DNA from: Polyangia bacterium
Lineage (GTDB): Bacteria; Myxococcota_A; Polyangia; Nannocystales; Nannocystaceae
NCBI GenBank assembly: GCA_030430565.1
Contig: JAUIKS010000016.1
Location: 124,001 to 188,000 of the forward strand
Length of the DNA stretch: 64,000 nt
Direction: 5' to 3'
In this document: positions 1-8,990 of the stretch, in pieces
How positions within the stretch are numbered: position 1 is the first letter of the stretch
Layout: each line of letters begins with the position of its first letter
Made by a program: the position numbers and the translations under genes
The notes under the pieces: model-generated
Told to the model about the DNA's origin: nothing
What the model saw: the letters and a program-made list of their open reading frames with translations, nothing else
Databases searched by the model: none

Positions 1-1
1 G

Positions 2-610
2 CGCGCGCGCGTCGACGCGCGCGTCGAGCCGCCGCCCGGGGTGCGCATCGAGTACGCCGGCCAATTCGAACGCGAGGAGGCGGCGCGCGGCCGGCTGCTT
101 GCGCTCGGGCTCATGGCGATCGCCGGCATCGCGCTCATCACCTTCGCGACCCTGGGCAGCGCCCGGCGGGCGGCGATCGTGCTCGTCAACCTCCCGCTCG
201 CGCTGGCGGGCGGGGTCATCGGCGTGTTCGTCGGCGGCGGCGTGCTCTCGATCGCCAGCATCATCGGCTTCATCACGCTGTTCGGCATCGCCACGCGCAA
301 CGGCATCCTGCTGGCGACGCGCACGCGCGATCTCGAGATCGCGGGCGTCGAGCGCCGCGACGCGGTCACCCGGAGCGCGCGCGAGCGCCTGGCGCCCATC
401 CTCATGACGGCCGTAACCGCCGGGCTCGGGCTGCTGCCGCTGGCGCTCGCGCTCGGCGAGCCGGGCAGCGAGATCCAGGCCCCGATGGCGCTCGTGATCC
501 TGACGGGCCTGGCGACATCGACGGCGCTCAACATGATGGTCGTGCCGGCGCTGCTGGCCGCGTGGGGCGGTGATGAGCGACGGTCCGGCGCTGCGTCGGG
601 CGACGCGTGA
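2..610 (+). CDS. RND-family heavy-metal efflux transporter (CzcA/CusA-like), C-terminal part
   Basis: The reading frame is open to the left edge, so only about the last 200 residues are present. It has four hydrophobic segments near its N-terminal region, centre and C-terminus, arranged like the last membrane helices of a CzcA/CusA proton-driven metal efflux pump. Visible family signatures are IEYAGQFERE just before the first helix, FGIATRNGILL in the middle, and ERLAPILMTA followed by LGLLPLALALG. In the family this inner-membrane subunit exports Cu, Ag, Co, Zn or Cd through a periplasmic adaptor and an outer-membrane channel. The metal cannot be told from this fragment and the adaptor gene would lie outside the window. 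The stop is TGA at 608-610. Confidence 0.85.
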   Translation, partial: RARVDARVEPPPGVRIEYAGQFEREEAARGRLLALGLMAIAGIALITFATLGSARRAAIVLVNLPLALAGGVIGVFVGGGVLSIASIIGFITLFGIATRNGILLATRTRDLEIAGVERRDAVTRSARERLAPILMTAVTAGLGLLPLALALGEPGSEIQAPMALVILTGLATSTALNMMVVPALLAAWGGDERRSGAASGDA

Positions 611-693
611 TCGAGGGCGCGGGCGCGAGTCGTGCCCGCCACGCCGGTGCGCTCCGTGCCCGTCGTCGTCTCGGTGACGGCAGCCACGGCGGT

Positions 694-948
694 TCACGAC
701 CGCGCGACACCGGGTTCGCGACGGGCTCGACGGCGCACGAGGACGCCGACCAAGAGGCTCCCCGTCAACAACCCGAGATAGGGCAGCAGCGCGTGTGTGA
801 GCCACGCGAGGACGAGGGGGACGACGGCGGTGAAGATCCGCAGCGCCGCGCCGACGCGGCTCCAGGGTCGCGGCGTCGTCAGGACCCAGCCGCTCCCTGC
901 GCCCCCGACGATCAAGACGACGAGCGTGATCTTCAGGAGCAGGGACAT
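694..948 (-). CDS. small hydrophobic membrane protein
   Basis: This 84-residue protein begins MSLLLKITLV and has two or three hydrophobic stretches (about residues 4-25 and 38-70) and a basic tail (RRRARRE), as expected of a small inner-membrane protein with its tail in the cytoplasm. The frame stays open upstream, but the upstream extension is Arg-rich and lacks membrane character, so the ATG at 948 is preferred. It converges on the efflux pump gene and diverges from the exported protein at 1061. No family was recognised. Confidence 0.5.
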   Translation of the reverse strand: MSLLLKITLVVLIVGGAGSGWVLTTPRPWSRVGAALRIFTAVVPLVLAWLTHALLPYLGLLTGSLLVGVLVRRRARREPGVARS

Positions 949-1060
949 CACCGCCAGTGTACTCGTGATCGCTCGCGTCCGCGCCGTAGCGTCCCGACAA
1001 GGCGCGAGCGCGCCACGCTTGAGGCCTGCTCGCCGGTCTGTCACGATGGGCCTGTCCCCG

Positions 1061-1867
1061 ATGCCATCACGGCGCGACTTCGTTCGGCTGGTGGCCGCGC
1101 TCCCGCTGGCCGCGGCCGCCGGCATGACTGCAGGACCACGTCGTGCTCACGCGTGCAGCTGCGTCCGGTACGGGCGCACGCGCGTGCTCCCGGAGCCAGG
1201 GCTGAGCGACGTACACCCGCGGACGGCCCTCGCGTTCGAGGTCACCGGCGTCGCCGGCCTCACAGCCGAAGCGCGCGGAGATGTCCGCTATTGGCTCGAG
1301 TCCGCGAGCGGCGCGCGCGTGGAGCTGCGACGGGAGCAGCTGGGGAACCTGATCTGGCTGACGCCCCGCGAGCCGCTCACGCCGAACACAGACTACGGCC
1401 TGCGAGCCGAGATCACCGCGAACGCGGACCTGTTTTGGCAGGCAGACGAGGACTGCCTGACCCGGTTTCGCACGGGTCCAAAGCGCCCCTTACCCGCGCT
1501 CGCCGAGCCACGGATCACGCGCGTTCGACGGCGTACGCCGCTCTTGAATTCCTCGTGGTGCGCGGGTCGTAGCTACGAGGCGGAGTTCCAATTCGCGCCG
1601 CACGCGATCGCGCCAGCGGACGCCGGCTGCTTTCGCTGGGAACTCTCGTACTGGGCTGGACGCGCGGCCGCTTGGACGCCGATCCAGGGCGCCCCCGTGC
1701 GCGAGAACCTGTACCGCGACGCACCGATGACGCCCACGGCTTCGATCACCGTCGGGCGACGACAGTGTCACGACCGACCCGTGTTCCCGCTGCACGCGCG
1801 TCGCGTCACGCTCTCGCTCGTGCGCGTCGACGGTGCACGTCGCTCGATCACGCGGCGCTTTCGTTGA
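1061..1867 (+). CDS. Tat-type exported protein with Ig-like region
   Basis: This 268-residue protein starts with MPSRRDFVRL, which matches the twin-arginine consensus (S/T-R-R-x-F-hydrophobic-K/R). A hydrophobic stretch and AHA before CSC follow, so Tat-dependent export is likely. The ATG at 1046 is an alternative start five codons upstream. The remainder shows a pattern like bacterial Ig-like (Big_5/SbsA) domains: LTPREPLTPNTDYGLRAEI resembles the end-of-domain motif of that family. Several Cys residues suggest disulfides. The convergent neighbour at 2017-2850 has a similar Ig-like layout (EPQEELTPGERYFV), so the two may be distant relatives. The function is unknown. Confidence 0.65.
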   Translation: MPSRRDFVRLVAALPLAAAAGMTAGPRRAHACSCVRYGRTRVLPEPGLSDVHPRTALAFEVTGVAGLTAEARGDVRYWLESASGARVELRREQLGNLIWLTPREPLTPNTDYGLRAEITANADLFWQADEDCLTRFRTGPKRPLPALAEPRITRVRRRTPLLNSSWCAGRSYEAEFQFAPHAIAPADAGCFRWELSYWAGRAAAWTPIQGAPVRENLYRDAPMTPTASITVGRRQCHDRPVFPLHARRVTLSLVRVDGARRSITRRFR

Positions 1868-1970
1868 CGTCGAGCCGCGGGCTCGGGAGTGCGGGTGAAT
1901 GTCCCCGAGTACAGGGATGAAACGGAGCGCGATGCTGTTCTCGCATTCGCGCGTGGTCGTTGGCTGGCTG

Positions 1971-1993
1971 GGCTCAGACTTGCGTCTGAAGCC
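1971..1993. terminator. hairpin between convergent genes, possible bidirectional terminator
   Basis: GGCTCAGAC and GTCTGAAGCC form a 9-bp stem with one bulged A and a TTGC loop. It lies between the stop codons of two convergent genes (1867 and 2017). There is no clear T-run, so termination is inferred from position and stem strength. Confidence 0.45.
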
Positions 1994-2016
1994 TGAGCAC
2001 GACAACGAGCGCGGTG

Positions 2017-2850
2017 TCAGAGTCCGCGGTTTTCACCGCGACGGGTGCTGACGAGCAGAAGTAAGACGAGGGCGAAGGTTGGCCAATTACCACTTTGTTG
2101 CGAAGGGTTTACCGTGCACCCGCTCTTGACAGTGAGGACCTCGGGCTCAGACCAGCCCGAGAAATTCCCCGCGAGGTCAAAAACACCATACTTAATGATG
2201 GCCGTTGAGCCAGGTTCGATGTCTTCATCCCCAGGCCACGAACGCGGAACACACTCGCCCCTGGCACCCAGGTGAATAAACGCGCTGTCCCGCGTGGTCG
2301 CGGAGGTGAGGCGCCCGGTCATGGTGTCGACGCTCAGCTTCGCCCCTCCGTCCGCGTCGACCACGATCAAGCCCTCGCTATCGTCGTCAAAGCCAGTGAA
2401 GTCGAGCGACGCTCCGCTCGCGCTCGGCGACACTTGGACATCAGGGAGATCCGGAGGCTCGTCGTCGGTTATCGCCTCGACCACGAAGCTATGCTCTGCA
2501 CCCACACCATTGACGAAGTATCGTTCACCTGGGGTCAGCTCTTCCTGTGGCTCGAGTACCAAGAGGCGCTCTACAAGTTGGCCTCGCACTTCGATCGCCG
2601 AGCAATCCACATCGACGCTCACTCCCTCGTGTCGAAGCTCGATCGACTCGCAGCCCGTGTCCTCAAATTGCGCCAATCCAATCCATACTTTCGAGTTGCT
2701 GGGTGCCGCCTCACCTGCTGGTAGAACGAACTCGAACCCCTTGCCACACGTGGCCGCATGGGCTGCCGATGGTTCAAGGAGCAGAATCGAAGCGAGCCCG
2801 GCTGCTGCCATCGCTCCGACCCGTGAAGAGGTATTGTATTGCGACAGCAT
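2017..2850 (-). CDS. exported protein with Ig-like domain and MYXO-CTERM-like tail
   Basis: The protein has 277 residues. Residues 1-32 are a Sec-type signal peptide ending AHA. The middle contains two beta-rich, Ig-like segments (LTPGERYFVNG near residue 107; FDLAGNFSGWSEP near 228). The C-terminus is tripartite: GC at 244-245, a hydrophobic run at about 258-268, then RR and a short polar tail. This layout matches MYXO-CTERM sorting signals of Myxococcota, in which a Cys-containing motif, a membrane helix and an Arg cluster are processed by a CPBP-type myxosortase. Its GC content looks lower than that of its neighbours. A CPBP protease is encoded at 8991-10010, but a link is only inference. 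Confidence 0.7.
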   Translation of the reverse strand: MLSQYNTSSRVGAMAAAGLASILLLEPSAAHAATCGKGFEFVLPAGEAAPSNSKVWIGLAQFEDTGCESIELRHEGVSVDVDCSAIEVRGQLVERLLVLEPQEELTPGERYFVNGVGAEHSFVVEAITDDEPPDLPDVQVSPSASGASLDFTGFDDDSEGLIVVDADGGAKLSVDTMTGRLTSATTRDSAFIHLGARGECVPRSWPGDEDIEPGSTAIIKYGVFDLAGNFSGWSEPEVLTVKSGCTVNPSQQSGNWPTFALVLLLLVSTRRGENRGL

Positions 2851-2996
2851 CCAATAGACTCTATCAGAGCTGGCTCAGCACGCCCGAGGGCTCGATGATT
2901 TGACCTGCGCCTCGGCGCTGTGCGTTCCCCCTATGCACCACGGACCGCGCACGATCCAGCGCTCCCGCGCCCCTCCCGCGTACTCGCCCAACCGTT

Positions 2997-3020
2997 AAAA
3001 CCCCGGTCTCGCGGCCGGGA
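2997..3020 (-). terminator. probable Rho-independent terminator of the kinase gene
   Basis: Read on the minus strand, CCCGG and CCGGG pair around an 8-nt loop and are followed by GTTTTAA, just beyond the stop of the kinase gene at 3024. The T-run is short. Confidence 0.5.
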
Positions 3021-3023
3021 GTC

Positions 3024-6000
3024 TTATTCGACATGCTCTTCGAGCCACTTGTCGAGCTCCTCGACCCTCGCCGCGTCACCGGCCGCCTCGAAGCTCGCGC
3101 GCGCGGACTCGCCGAGGAGTCGGGCGCGCGGGCGATCTCCCCCCGCGTCCGCGGGCGCGTCCCAGAGCGCGCGGGCGAGCGCGAAGCGAGCGACCGCGAT
3201 CGACTCAGCGGCGGCCGCGTTGTCGCGGCGCAGCGTGAGCGCGCGCTCGAGGTGGGGGAGGGCGTCACCAGCGGCGCGCAGGCCCAGCAGCGCGCGTCCG
3301 AGGCCGATCAGCGGATCGGAGACGCGCACGTGCTCGGGGCCGAGCCCGCGCTCGGTGCTCGCGACGGCCCGTTCGAAGGTCGGGCGCGCGTCCTCGTAGC
3401 GCGCTTGGGCGAGCGCGACCTGGGCGAGCTGCGTGAGGGTGTCCGCGAGGCTCGGGTGGTCAGCCCCGCGCGCGCGCTCGCCGATGGCGAGCGCCCGCCG
3501 CAGGTGCTGGTCGGCTTCGTCGTACCGTCGCTCCGCGCGCGCGGCCATCCCCATGATCGTGAGGAGCGGGATGAGGCTGGGGTGCTCGGCGTCCACGAGG
3601 CCTTCCTGGATCGACAGCGACCGCAGCGAGAGCGCGTACGCGTCCTCGTGTCGCCCCTCGGTCTGGGCCACCGACGCGAGGTTGCCGAGCGCGGCCGCGA
3701 CGTTGGGGTGGTCGGGGCCGTACGCCGCTTCGAAGATCGTCAAGGCGCGCTCGAGGTGCACGCGCGCGGACTCGAGGTCGCCCTCGACGAGCCCGAGGCT
3801 GCCGAGGTTCGACAGCGAGAGCCCGACCTCCGGGTGGTTGGGCCCCAGCACGCGCTCGGAGATCTCCAGGGCGCGCTCGACGTACGCGCGCGCCTCCTTG
3901 TACTTGCCCTGCATCCCCGCGAGACCGACCAGGCTGCCGAGCGTGGTCGCTACGCCGGGGTGCTCGGGCCCGAGCGCGCGCTCGTGGGCCGCGAGCGATC
4001 GCTCGAGCAGCGCGCCGGCCTCCTCGTAGTTCCCCTCCTCGGTCGCGAGCACGCCCAGGACGCCGAGGAGCTGCGCGGTGGTTTTCTCGGAGCCGGTCGC
4101 GCGCGCCAGCGGTCGGGCGTGCTTCGCCCACCCGCGCCCCTCGGCGTGTCTCGCTAACCTGACCCCAACGACATATACAAGCAGGCGCGCGGCGTCAGCG
4201 GCCTCGGCCGTCATCCCGAGCCCGACCGCCGCGTCGAACGATCGCTCCAGCGTCGCCTCCGCCTGCTCGTGGGCGGCGGTCTCGATCTGCAGGGTCCCCG
4301 CGGTCAGCCACGCGCGAACCTCCAGCGGCTCGTAGCCGATCGCCTCGGCCTCCGCGAGCACGGGCTCGGCAGCCTCGAGACCCGGCGAGTACCGGCCTGC
4401 CCGGAGCAGCGCCCGGGCCTCGATCAGCCGCTCATCGAGCGCGCTCACCCGCGCCGCGACGGTCTCCTCGGGCGGCGGCTGCTCAGCCGTCAACGCCGTG
4501 ACGTCGGCGCAGCGATCAAGGCTTGGGAGGCCCGCGACCGACTTGACCGCGCCGAGCACGACCTGGTCATCCGCCGCGCCGAGGACCTCCACCGTCGCCG
4601 CCACGTGCTGCAGGCGCTCGTCCAGGCATTGCATGCGCAGGTCCAGCAGCGCCCCCGACTGCTCGCCGCGCCGGGACGCCTCGCACGCGTCTCGCCGCGC
4701 CAGCACCCACCGCCGCGTGTAGTCGTCGAGCCGCGCGCGGACGCGCTGCGAGGTCTCGCGCGCGTAGCTGAGCCCGGTCTCCTCGAGGGCCGCGTCGACG
4801 CGCCCCCGCTGCTCCGCGTCCCAGACCCCCGACAGCAGCTGGTCGAAGCCCGCGCACGCGCGCGCCTGACGTTGGACCGCCCACGCGACGCCGGCGCCTG
4901 TGCTCACGAGCGCGCCCACGACCGCCACGGCGGAGAGCCAGCGTCGCCGTCGGTGCGCGGGGTCGTCGGCCAGCGCCTCGAGCAGCGCGAGCATCGACGG
5001 CCAGCGTCGCTCAGGCCGCGCCGACAACCCGCGGAGCACGACCTGGCGCAACCACGCGGGCACCGACGCCGATCCGGGCGCTGGCGTCACGGCGCGCGCG
5101 TCGATGGCCGCGAGCAGCGAGTTCAGATCGTCGCCCGCGAACGGCCGCTGACCGTAGAGCGCCTGGTACAGCGCGACGCAGAACGAGAATTGATCGCTGC
5201 GGGCGTCCGCGTTCCCCTCAAATTGCTCTGGGGCCATGTACGCGGGGGTCCCGACCATCGCGCCTGTCCTGGTAAGCGCGCTCACGAGCACGCGCTGGCT
5301 CGTGTTCGATCGCTCACCCTCGTCGAGGGTCGAGGTCAGCTCGGAGGGGCGCGCGAGGCCGAAGTCCATGACGCGCACGCGGCCGTCGTCACCGAGCATC
5401 ACGTTGTCTGGTTTGAAGTCGCGGTGGATCAGCCCCTGCTGGTGCGCGGCGGCGAGCCCTCGCCCGGCGGCCGCGAACACCTTCACGACCTCTCGCCAGG
5501 GCCAGGGTCCTCCGTCGGGCGCGTCGGCGATCCACGCCCGCAGCGTGCGGCCCTCGACGAACTCCATCGCGAGGAACACCTGGCCCGCGTGGACCCCGAC
5601 GTCGTGCACGCTCACCACGTTGGGGTTGTTGAGCTTCGCCAGCGCGAGCGCCTCTCGCTGCAGCCGCGTCTGGGCCGCGTCCGTGTCGGCGCCGGCGCGG
5701 CGCTTGAGCAGCTTGAGCGCGACCTTGCGGTCGAGGTCGGGGTCATACGCGGCGTAGACCAGGCCCATCGCGCCCGCGCCGACCCGCGCGAGCACGACGT
5801 AGCGGCCGACGACCCCGCCGGTGGCGACCTCCGCGACGGCGGCGCGCGCCTCGAGCGGAGGGGCCGCGAAGTACGAGTCGTCGACGGAGTCGTCGCGCGT
5901 CTCGGTCGGCGCCGGCGCGGAGAGCTGCGCGAGCGCTGTGGCGGCGAGCGCGACGCGCTCGGACGCGAGCGCGTCGTCGACCTGGCTCGCCGACTCGCTG

Positions 6001-6029
6001 ACGGAGGCGCTTTGAGGCTCACTGATCAC
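3024..6029 (-). CDS. Ser/Thr protein kinase with transmembrane segment and TPR array
   Basis: This 1001-residue protein starts at GTG, with CGGAG about 6 nt upstream. Residues 77-345 form a complete Hanks-type kinase: glycine loop GAGAMG (84-89), Lys106 in VALK, catalytic HRDFKPDN with Asp204, DFG (222-224) and APE (266-268). All residues needed for activity are present. One membrane helix spans about 364-386, so the kinase faces the cytoplasm and the C-terminal half lies on the other side. From about 640 to 930 there are kinesin-light-chain-like TPRs of about 42 residues carrying LGPxHPxV motifs, typical protein-binding repeats. The architecture is common in Myxococcota signalling. Substrate and stimulus are unknown. 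The gene appears monocistronic and has a terminator-like hairpin downstream. Confidence 0.9.
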   Translation of the reverse strand: MISEPQSASVSESASQVDDALASERVALAATALAQLSAPAPTETRDDSVDDSYFAAPPLEARAAVAEVATGGVVGRYVVLARVGAGAMGLVYAAYDPDLDRKVALKLLKRRAGADTDAAQTRLQREALALAKLNNPNVVSVHDVGVHAGQVFLAMEFVEGRTLRAWIADAPDGGPWPWREVVKVFAAAGRGLAAAHQQGLIHRDFKPDNVMLGDDGRVRVMDFGLARPSELTSTLDEGERSNTSQRVLVSALTRTGAMVGTPAYMAPEQFEGNADARSDQFSFCVALYQALYGQRPFAGDDLNSLLAAIDARAVTPAPGSASVPAWLRQVVLRGLSARPERRWPSMLALLEALADDPAHRRRRWLSAVAVVGALVSTGAGVAWAVQRQARACAGFDQLLSGVWDAEQRGRVDAALEETGLSYARETSQRVRARLDDYTRRWVLARRDACEASRRGEQSGALLDLRMQCLDERLQHVAATVEVLGAADDQVVLGAVKSVAGLPSLDRCADVTALTAEQPPPEETVAARVSALDERLIEARALLRAGRYSPGLEAAEPVLAEAEAIGYEPLEVRAWLTAGTLQIETAAHEQAEATLERSFDAAVGLGMTAEAADAARLLVYVVGVRLARHAEGRGWAKHARPLARATGSEKTTAQLLGVLGVLATEEGNYEEAGALLERSLAAHERALGPEHPGVATTLGSLVGLAGMQGKYKEARAYVERALEISERVLGPNHPEVGLSLSNLGSLGLVEGDLESARVHLERALTIFEAAYGPDHPNVAAALGNLASVAQTEGRHEDAYALSLRSLSIQEGLVDAEHPSLIPLLTIMGMAARAERRYDEADQHLRRALAIGERARGADHPSLADTLTQLAQVALAQARYEDARPTFERAVASTERGLGPEHVRVSDPLIGLGRALLGLRAAGDALPHLERALTLRRDNAAAAESIAVARFALARALWDAPADAGGDRPRARLLGESARASFEAAGDAARVEELDKWLEEHVE

Positions 6030-6491
6030 TGGGCTCCGCGTTCGCGTCAGTCGCTCGGCGCGCGCGCTCGGCCGCGCGTACGCGCTCGACGGTCCGCGGG
6101 TCGATAGTACTTCAAACCTGTTCGATAAGACATGCTATGGCTGCGCGCGACCAGGGCGCCAGCGCGCGAGTTTGCGTCTGTGATCTTGTGCCTCGGCGCG
6201 GGCCCGGGCGAGGCGGTCAACGCCCCGGACCGGCTCCGCGCTCGGGGAGCGCGCGCGGGCTGCTGGGGCGCGTCTTACGGGTCGAGTCTGCGCTCGCCGC
6301 GGGGCGATAATGCTGACTCGCGAGCTCGACGCGCGCGGTCTTCGTCGCCGCTCGGCGGGGTCCGTCACGGGGAGCGACGCCACGGCCCGCCGGGCGCTCC
6401 GCTGCTGCCAGCCTGTGACCTCGATCGACGCCGGGCCGGAGGAGCTGCGTCGACGCGCCGCGAGATCGCCCCGTGGTACGATCTCGCGTTC
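6030..6491. other. intergenic region between divergent genes
   Basis: About 460 bases lie between the kinase (minus) and the small lipoprotein gene (plus). A frame is open through much of it, but its translation is Arg/Ala-rich shadow sequence. It presumably holds both promoters. A slightly AT-richer patch at 6103-6137 contains ACAGGTTT on the minus strand, roughly 90 bases upstream of the kinase start. No other feature was recognised. Confidence 0.5.
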
Positions 6492-6908
6492 GTGAGGCGC
6501 CAACGGCATCAACCTGTGTTGCTCGTGGCGCTCGCCCTGTCGGCCTGCGCGACGCACCCCGTGTCGGCGCTCGCCTGTCCGCTGGATGACGACTCGGCCG
6601 CGACCGCGCTCGTTCGCTCGGACGAAGAGCTGCGCGCGCGCTGCTCCGAGTCGCTCGGGGGCCGGGTCGCTACCGATTGGGAGACGACCGCCCTGCTGCC
6701 GGTGACGCTCGACGACGCTGCGTCGATCGATCGTGTCGTGATCCGTGGCGCCCACGCGACGGTCCACATCACGCGCCGCCCCTACTGCAGCGGCACGCCG
6801 CCTCCGCCGCCGGTCGTCGTGTTCATCGAGGTCCCCGCCTCGGTCGAGACGAGCGATCGTCGCGCCCGCGCCCGCGGCCGCTGCCCCCCGGGTCCCCCGG
6901 CGGCCTAG
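6492..6908 (+). CDS. small lipoprotein
   Basis: The protein has 138 residues. It starts at GTG (VRRQRHQPVLL), followed by a hydrophobic stretch and the lipobox LSAC, so it should be lipid-modified by Lgt/LspA. The frame is open upstream, but the preceding translation is low-complexity and the lipobox fixes the start. The mature part contains four further Cys residues and a Pro-rich segment near the C-terminus. No family was recognised. It is followed after about 70 bases by the zinc-ribbon gene on the same strand. Confidence 0.6.
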   Translation: MRRQRHQPVLLVALALSACATHPVSALACPLDDDSAATALVRSDEELRARCSESLGGRVATDWETTALLPVTLDDAASIDRVVIRGAHATVHITRRPYCSGTPPPPPVVVFIEVPASVETSDRRARARGRCPPGPPAA

Positions 6909-6980
6909 CCCCGCGCGCGCGATGGCGCTCCCTCGCCTCGGCGGGGGCGCGCTTGTTATCCTCAGCCTGAAGGAAAGAGC

Positions 6981-7682
6981 ATGTCCAAGTTCCCGAGGCT
7001 GCCCGCCGAAGAGCTCGGCGTTCGTTCGCGGAGCTCCTGCCCGCGATGCGGCGGCGCCGGGATGACGGCGACGTGCCGCCCCCGCCCGTTCAACCCCGAG
7101 GCGCTGTTCTGGGCCACGCACGCCTGCCCTCGCTGTGGGGACGAGACGTCGGAGGCGTTGAAGAGCTCGGGGGCGCTGAGTCTGCTGTCGTGGCGTCAGC
7201 GACAACGCGCGGTTGACCCGGAGGCGTTTCGCTCGGGGTGGGATGACCCGACGCTGATGGTTCGCTTCCGGGCGCTGATGCATGAGGGCGCGGACGAGAC
7301 CGCCGGCTTCCTCTCGCTGCACGCGGACGGTCTCGTCGCGCCCGCGCGCGGGTTTGGCTGGAGCGCTCAGCTCGAGCCTGTCGCGTGCGCGCGGCTGCTG
7401 AGGCGGGCGCGCGCGCTCCGTGAGCTGAGGGATCAAACAGGTAAGTACGAGTCGTACCGATTTGTTGTGCGCGGCGCCGACGGGCGCGTCATCGATCGGC
7501 AGGTGGGCTTTGACTGGGAGATGGGCGTCGAGATCAACTACGGCGCAGAGACGGCGAAGGAGGTGTCGACCACGCTCCGGGCCTTCCAAGCCCTGAGCTA
7601 CGAGGTTGGGTTTCGGCCGTTGAGCTTCCGGCGTGACCTGGGCTTGTTGTTCGCGACGCTCGATGACCCGGCGGCGCGGTGA
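6981..7682 (+). CDS. zinc-ribbon protein of unknown function
   Basis: This 233-residue cytoplasmic protein has AAGGAAAG about 8 nt before its ATG. Two CPRCG motifs (residues about 20 and 51) form a CxxC-CxxC zinc ribbon in the N-terminal 60 residues. The rest is mixed alpha/beta with no signal peptide or membrane helix and no recognised catalytic motif. It converges on the sigma-factor fusion gene with only 7 bases between the stops. Confidence 0.7.
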   Translation: MSKFPRLPAEELGVRSRSSCPRCGGAGMTATCRPRPFNPEALFWATHACPRCGDETSEALKSSGALSLLSWRQRQRAVDPEAFRSGWDDPTLMVRFRALMHEGADETAGFLSLHADGLVAPARGFGWSAQLEPVACARLLRRARALRELRDQTGKYESYRFVVRGADGRVIDRQVGFDWEMGVEINYGAETAKEVSTTLRAFQALSYEVGFRPLSFRRDLGLLFATLDDPAAR

Positions 7683-7689
7683 CTGAGGC

Positions 7690-8823
7690 TCAGGGATCCT
7701 CGGCGGCCAGGGCCTGCAGCTTCGCCTTGCCGGCGTGCAAGCGGACGCCGACGTTGGAGGTCGTGATGCCGAGGGCGTCGGCGATCTCTAGGTAGGAGTC
7801 GCCGGCGAGGCGGCGCTCGAGGGCGTCGGCGATGCCGGGGCTGAGCTGGGCGAGGGCGCGGGTGAGCCAGCCGCGACGGGTCGCGGTTTCGAGCTGCTGG
7901 TCCAGGTCGGGTTGGGAGGCCGGCAGCTCTACCACCGGCACGTAGGTCGGACGGGCCCGCCGCAGCGCGGTCGCGGCGCGGTTGTGGGCGATGCGGACGG
8001 CGTACGTACGGAGGCTGGATTCGCCGCGGTAGGCGGGGAGGGCGTTCCAGATGGCGAGGCGGATGTCTTGGAGGAGGTCGTCCCGGTCCTCCGGCGTTCG
8101 GGTGTGGCGGTCGGCGATGCGCCACAGCAGCCGTCCGTAGCGGCGCTCGATCTCGCGGTACCGCCTCCGCCGGAGCTCCTCGGCCTCGGGCGGTGAGGAC
8201 GGGTCGGTGGTCGCGCCGATCGGGAGTCGCGGGCGCCCCAGGGGGCGGCCGCGGTAGCCGGCGCCGGCGTACTCTGCGAGGGCGCCGGAGGTCCGCTCCA
8301 GCTCGTCGAGGAGGGCGGGTAGCTGGTCGAGAAGACAGGTTGTAGACAGGAGCGCCGCCCGCACGCGGCCGGGGTCGATGCCGAGGGCGCGCAGCTCTTC
8401 GCGTCGCTGGGTCGGGAGCCGCTCGGCCGCGAAGACCCATCGCCAGATCGCCTGCGCCGTTCGGATCTCCGCCTGGTAGCCCGACGCGTCCCCGAACGTG
8501 GCGCTGATCCGGCTCCACCAGCGAGGGGTCTTCGGGGTCGAGATCGGCGTCGCGGCCCGCGAGAAGTGATCGAGCTCCTCGAGCAGCGCCGCGGTGTCGT
8601 GGCCCAGGGTCGCGAGCTCGCGCGGGAGATGATCGAAGCTGGCGGCGCGCTCGGTGACCGCGCGGAGCGGGCGTCGGCCGAGCCCGAGGGCCGCCCGCGT
8701 CACCGCAGCGAGCATGGGGGCGAAGGCCGCTGCCCCCATGGTCAGCAGCACGGGCGCGATGGCCACCATCAGCAGCCCGACGGTCGTCAACTCGAGATAG
8801 GCCAGCACGGCGCCCGCGTCCAT
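7690..8823 (-). CDS. ECF sigma factor with an N-terminal membrane domain
   Basis: This 377-residue protein joins two parts in one uninterrupted frame. Residues about 8-48 are strongly hydrophobic (one or two membrane helices), and residues 50-200 form a helical region with many Arg/Leu/Glu. Residues 225-290 match sigma-70 region 2 (DRDDLLQDIRLAIW at 247-260, then YRGESSLRTYAVRIAHN), and residues 322-373 match region 4 (LSPGIADALERR, YLEIADALGIT, NVGVRLHAGKAKL), ending in the usual helix-turn-helix. No ATG, GTG or TTG lies in the linker (residues 200-222) that could start a separate sigma gene. The sigma part would therefore be made membrane-tethered unless processed. No anti-sigma gene is adjacent. 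Confidence 0.8.
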   Translation of the reverse strand: MDAGAVLAYLELTTVGLLMVAIAPVLLTMGAAAFAPMLAAVTRAALGLGRRPLRAVTERAASFDHLPRELATLGHDTAALLEELDHFSRAATPISTPKTPRWWSRISATFGDASGYQAEIRTAQAIWRWVFAAERLPTQRREELRALGIDPGRVRAALLSTTCLLDQLPALLDELERTSGALAEYAGAGYRGRPLGRPRLPIGATTDPSSPPEAEELRRRRYREIERRYGRLLWRIADRHTRTPEDRDDLLQDIRLAIWNALPAYRGESSLRTYAVRIAHNRAATALRRARPTYVPVVELPASQPDLDQQLETATRRGWLTRALAQLSPGIADALERRLAGDSYLEIADALGITTSNVGVRLHAGKAKLQALAAEDP

Positions 8824-8990
8824 CCACGACAGTCTAGCCCAAGGCGGCCGCGGATCGGTGTGTCGCCGGATCCGGCCCGTTTCTTAAGCGGCGCGCGAAA
8901 AAACATTGGGCCTAAGAAACCAGTCGCTCGGGGGACTTGGTTCATGGTCCCTGACGATCGCGCGGTTGGTGCGGGGGACCGGAGTTGATG

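Noticed and set aside
4269..6107. A 612-codon plus-strand frame opposite the Ser/Thr kinase
   Set aside because: It is antisense to a clear kinase domain; the translation has no recognisable fold.
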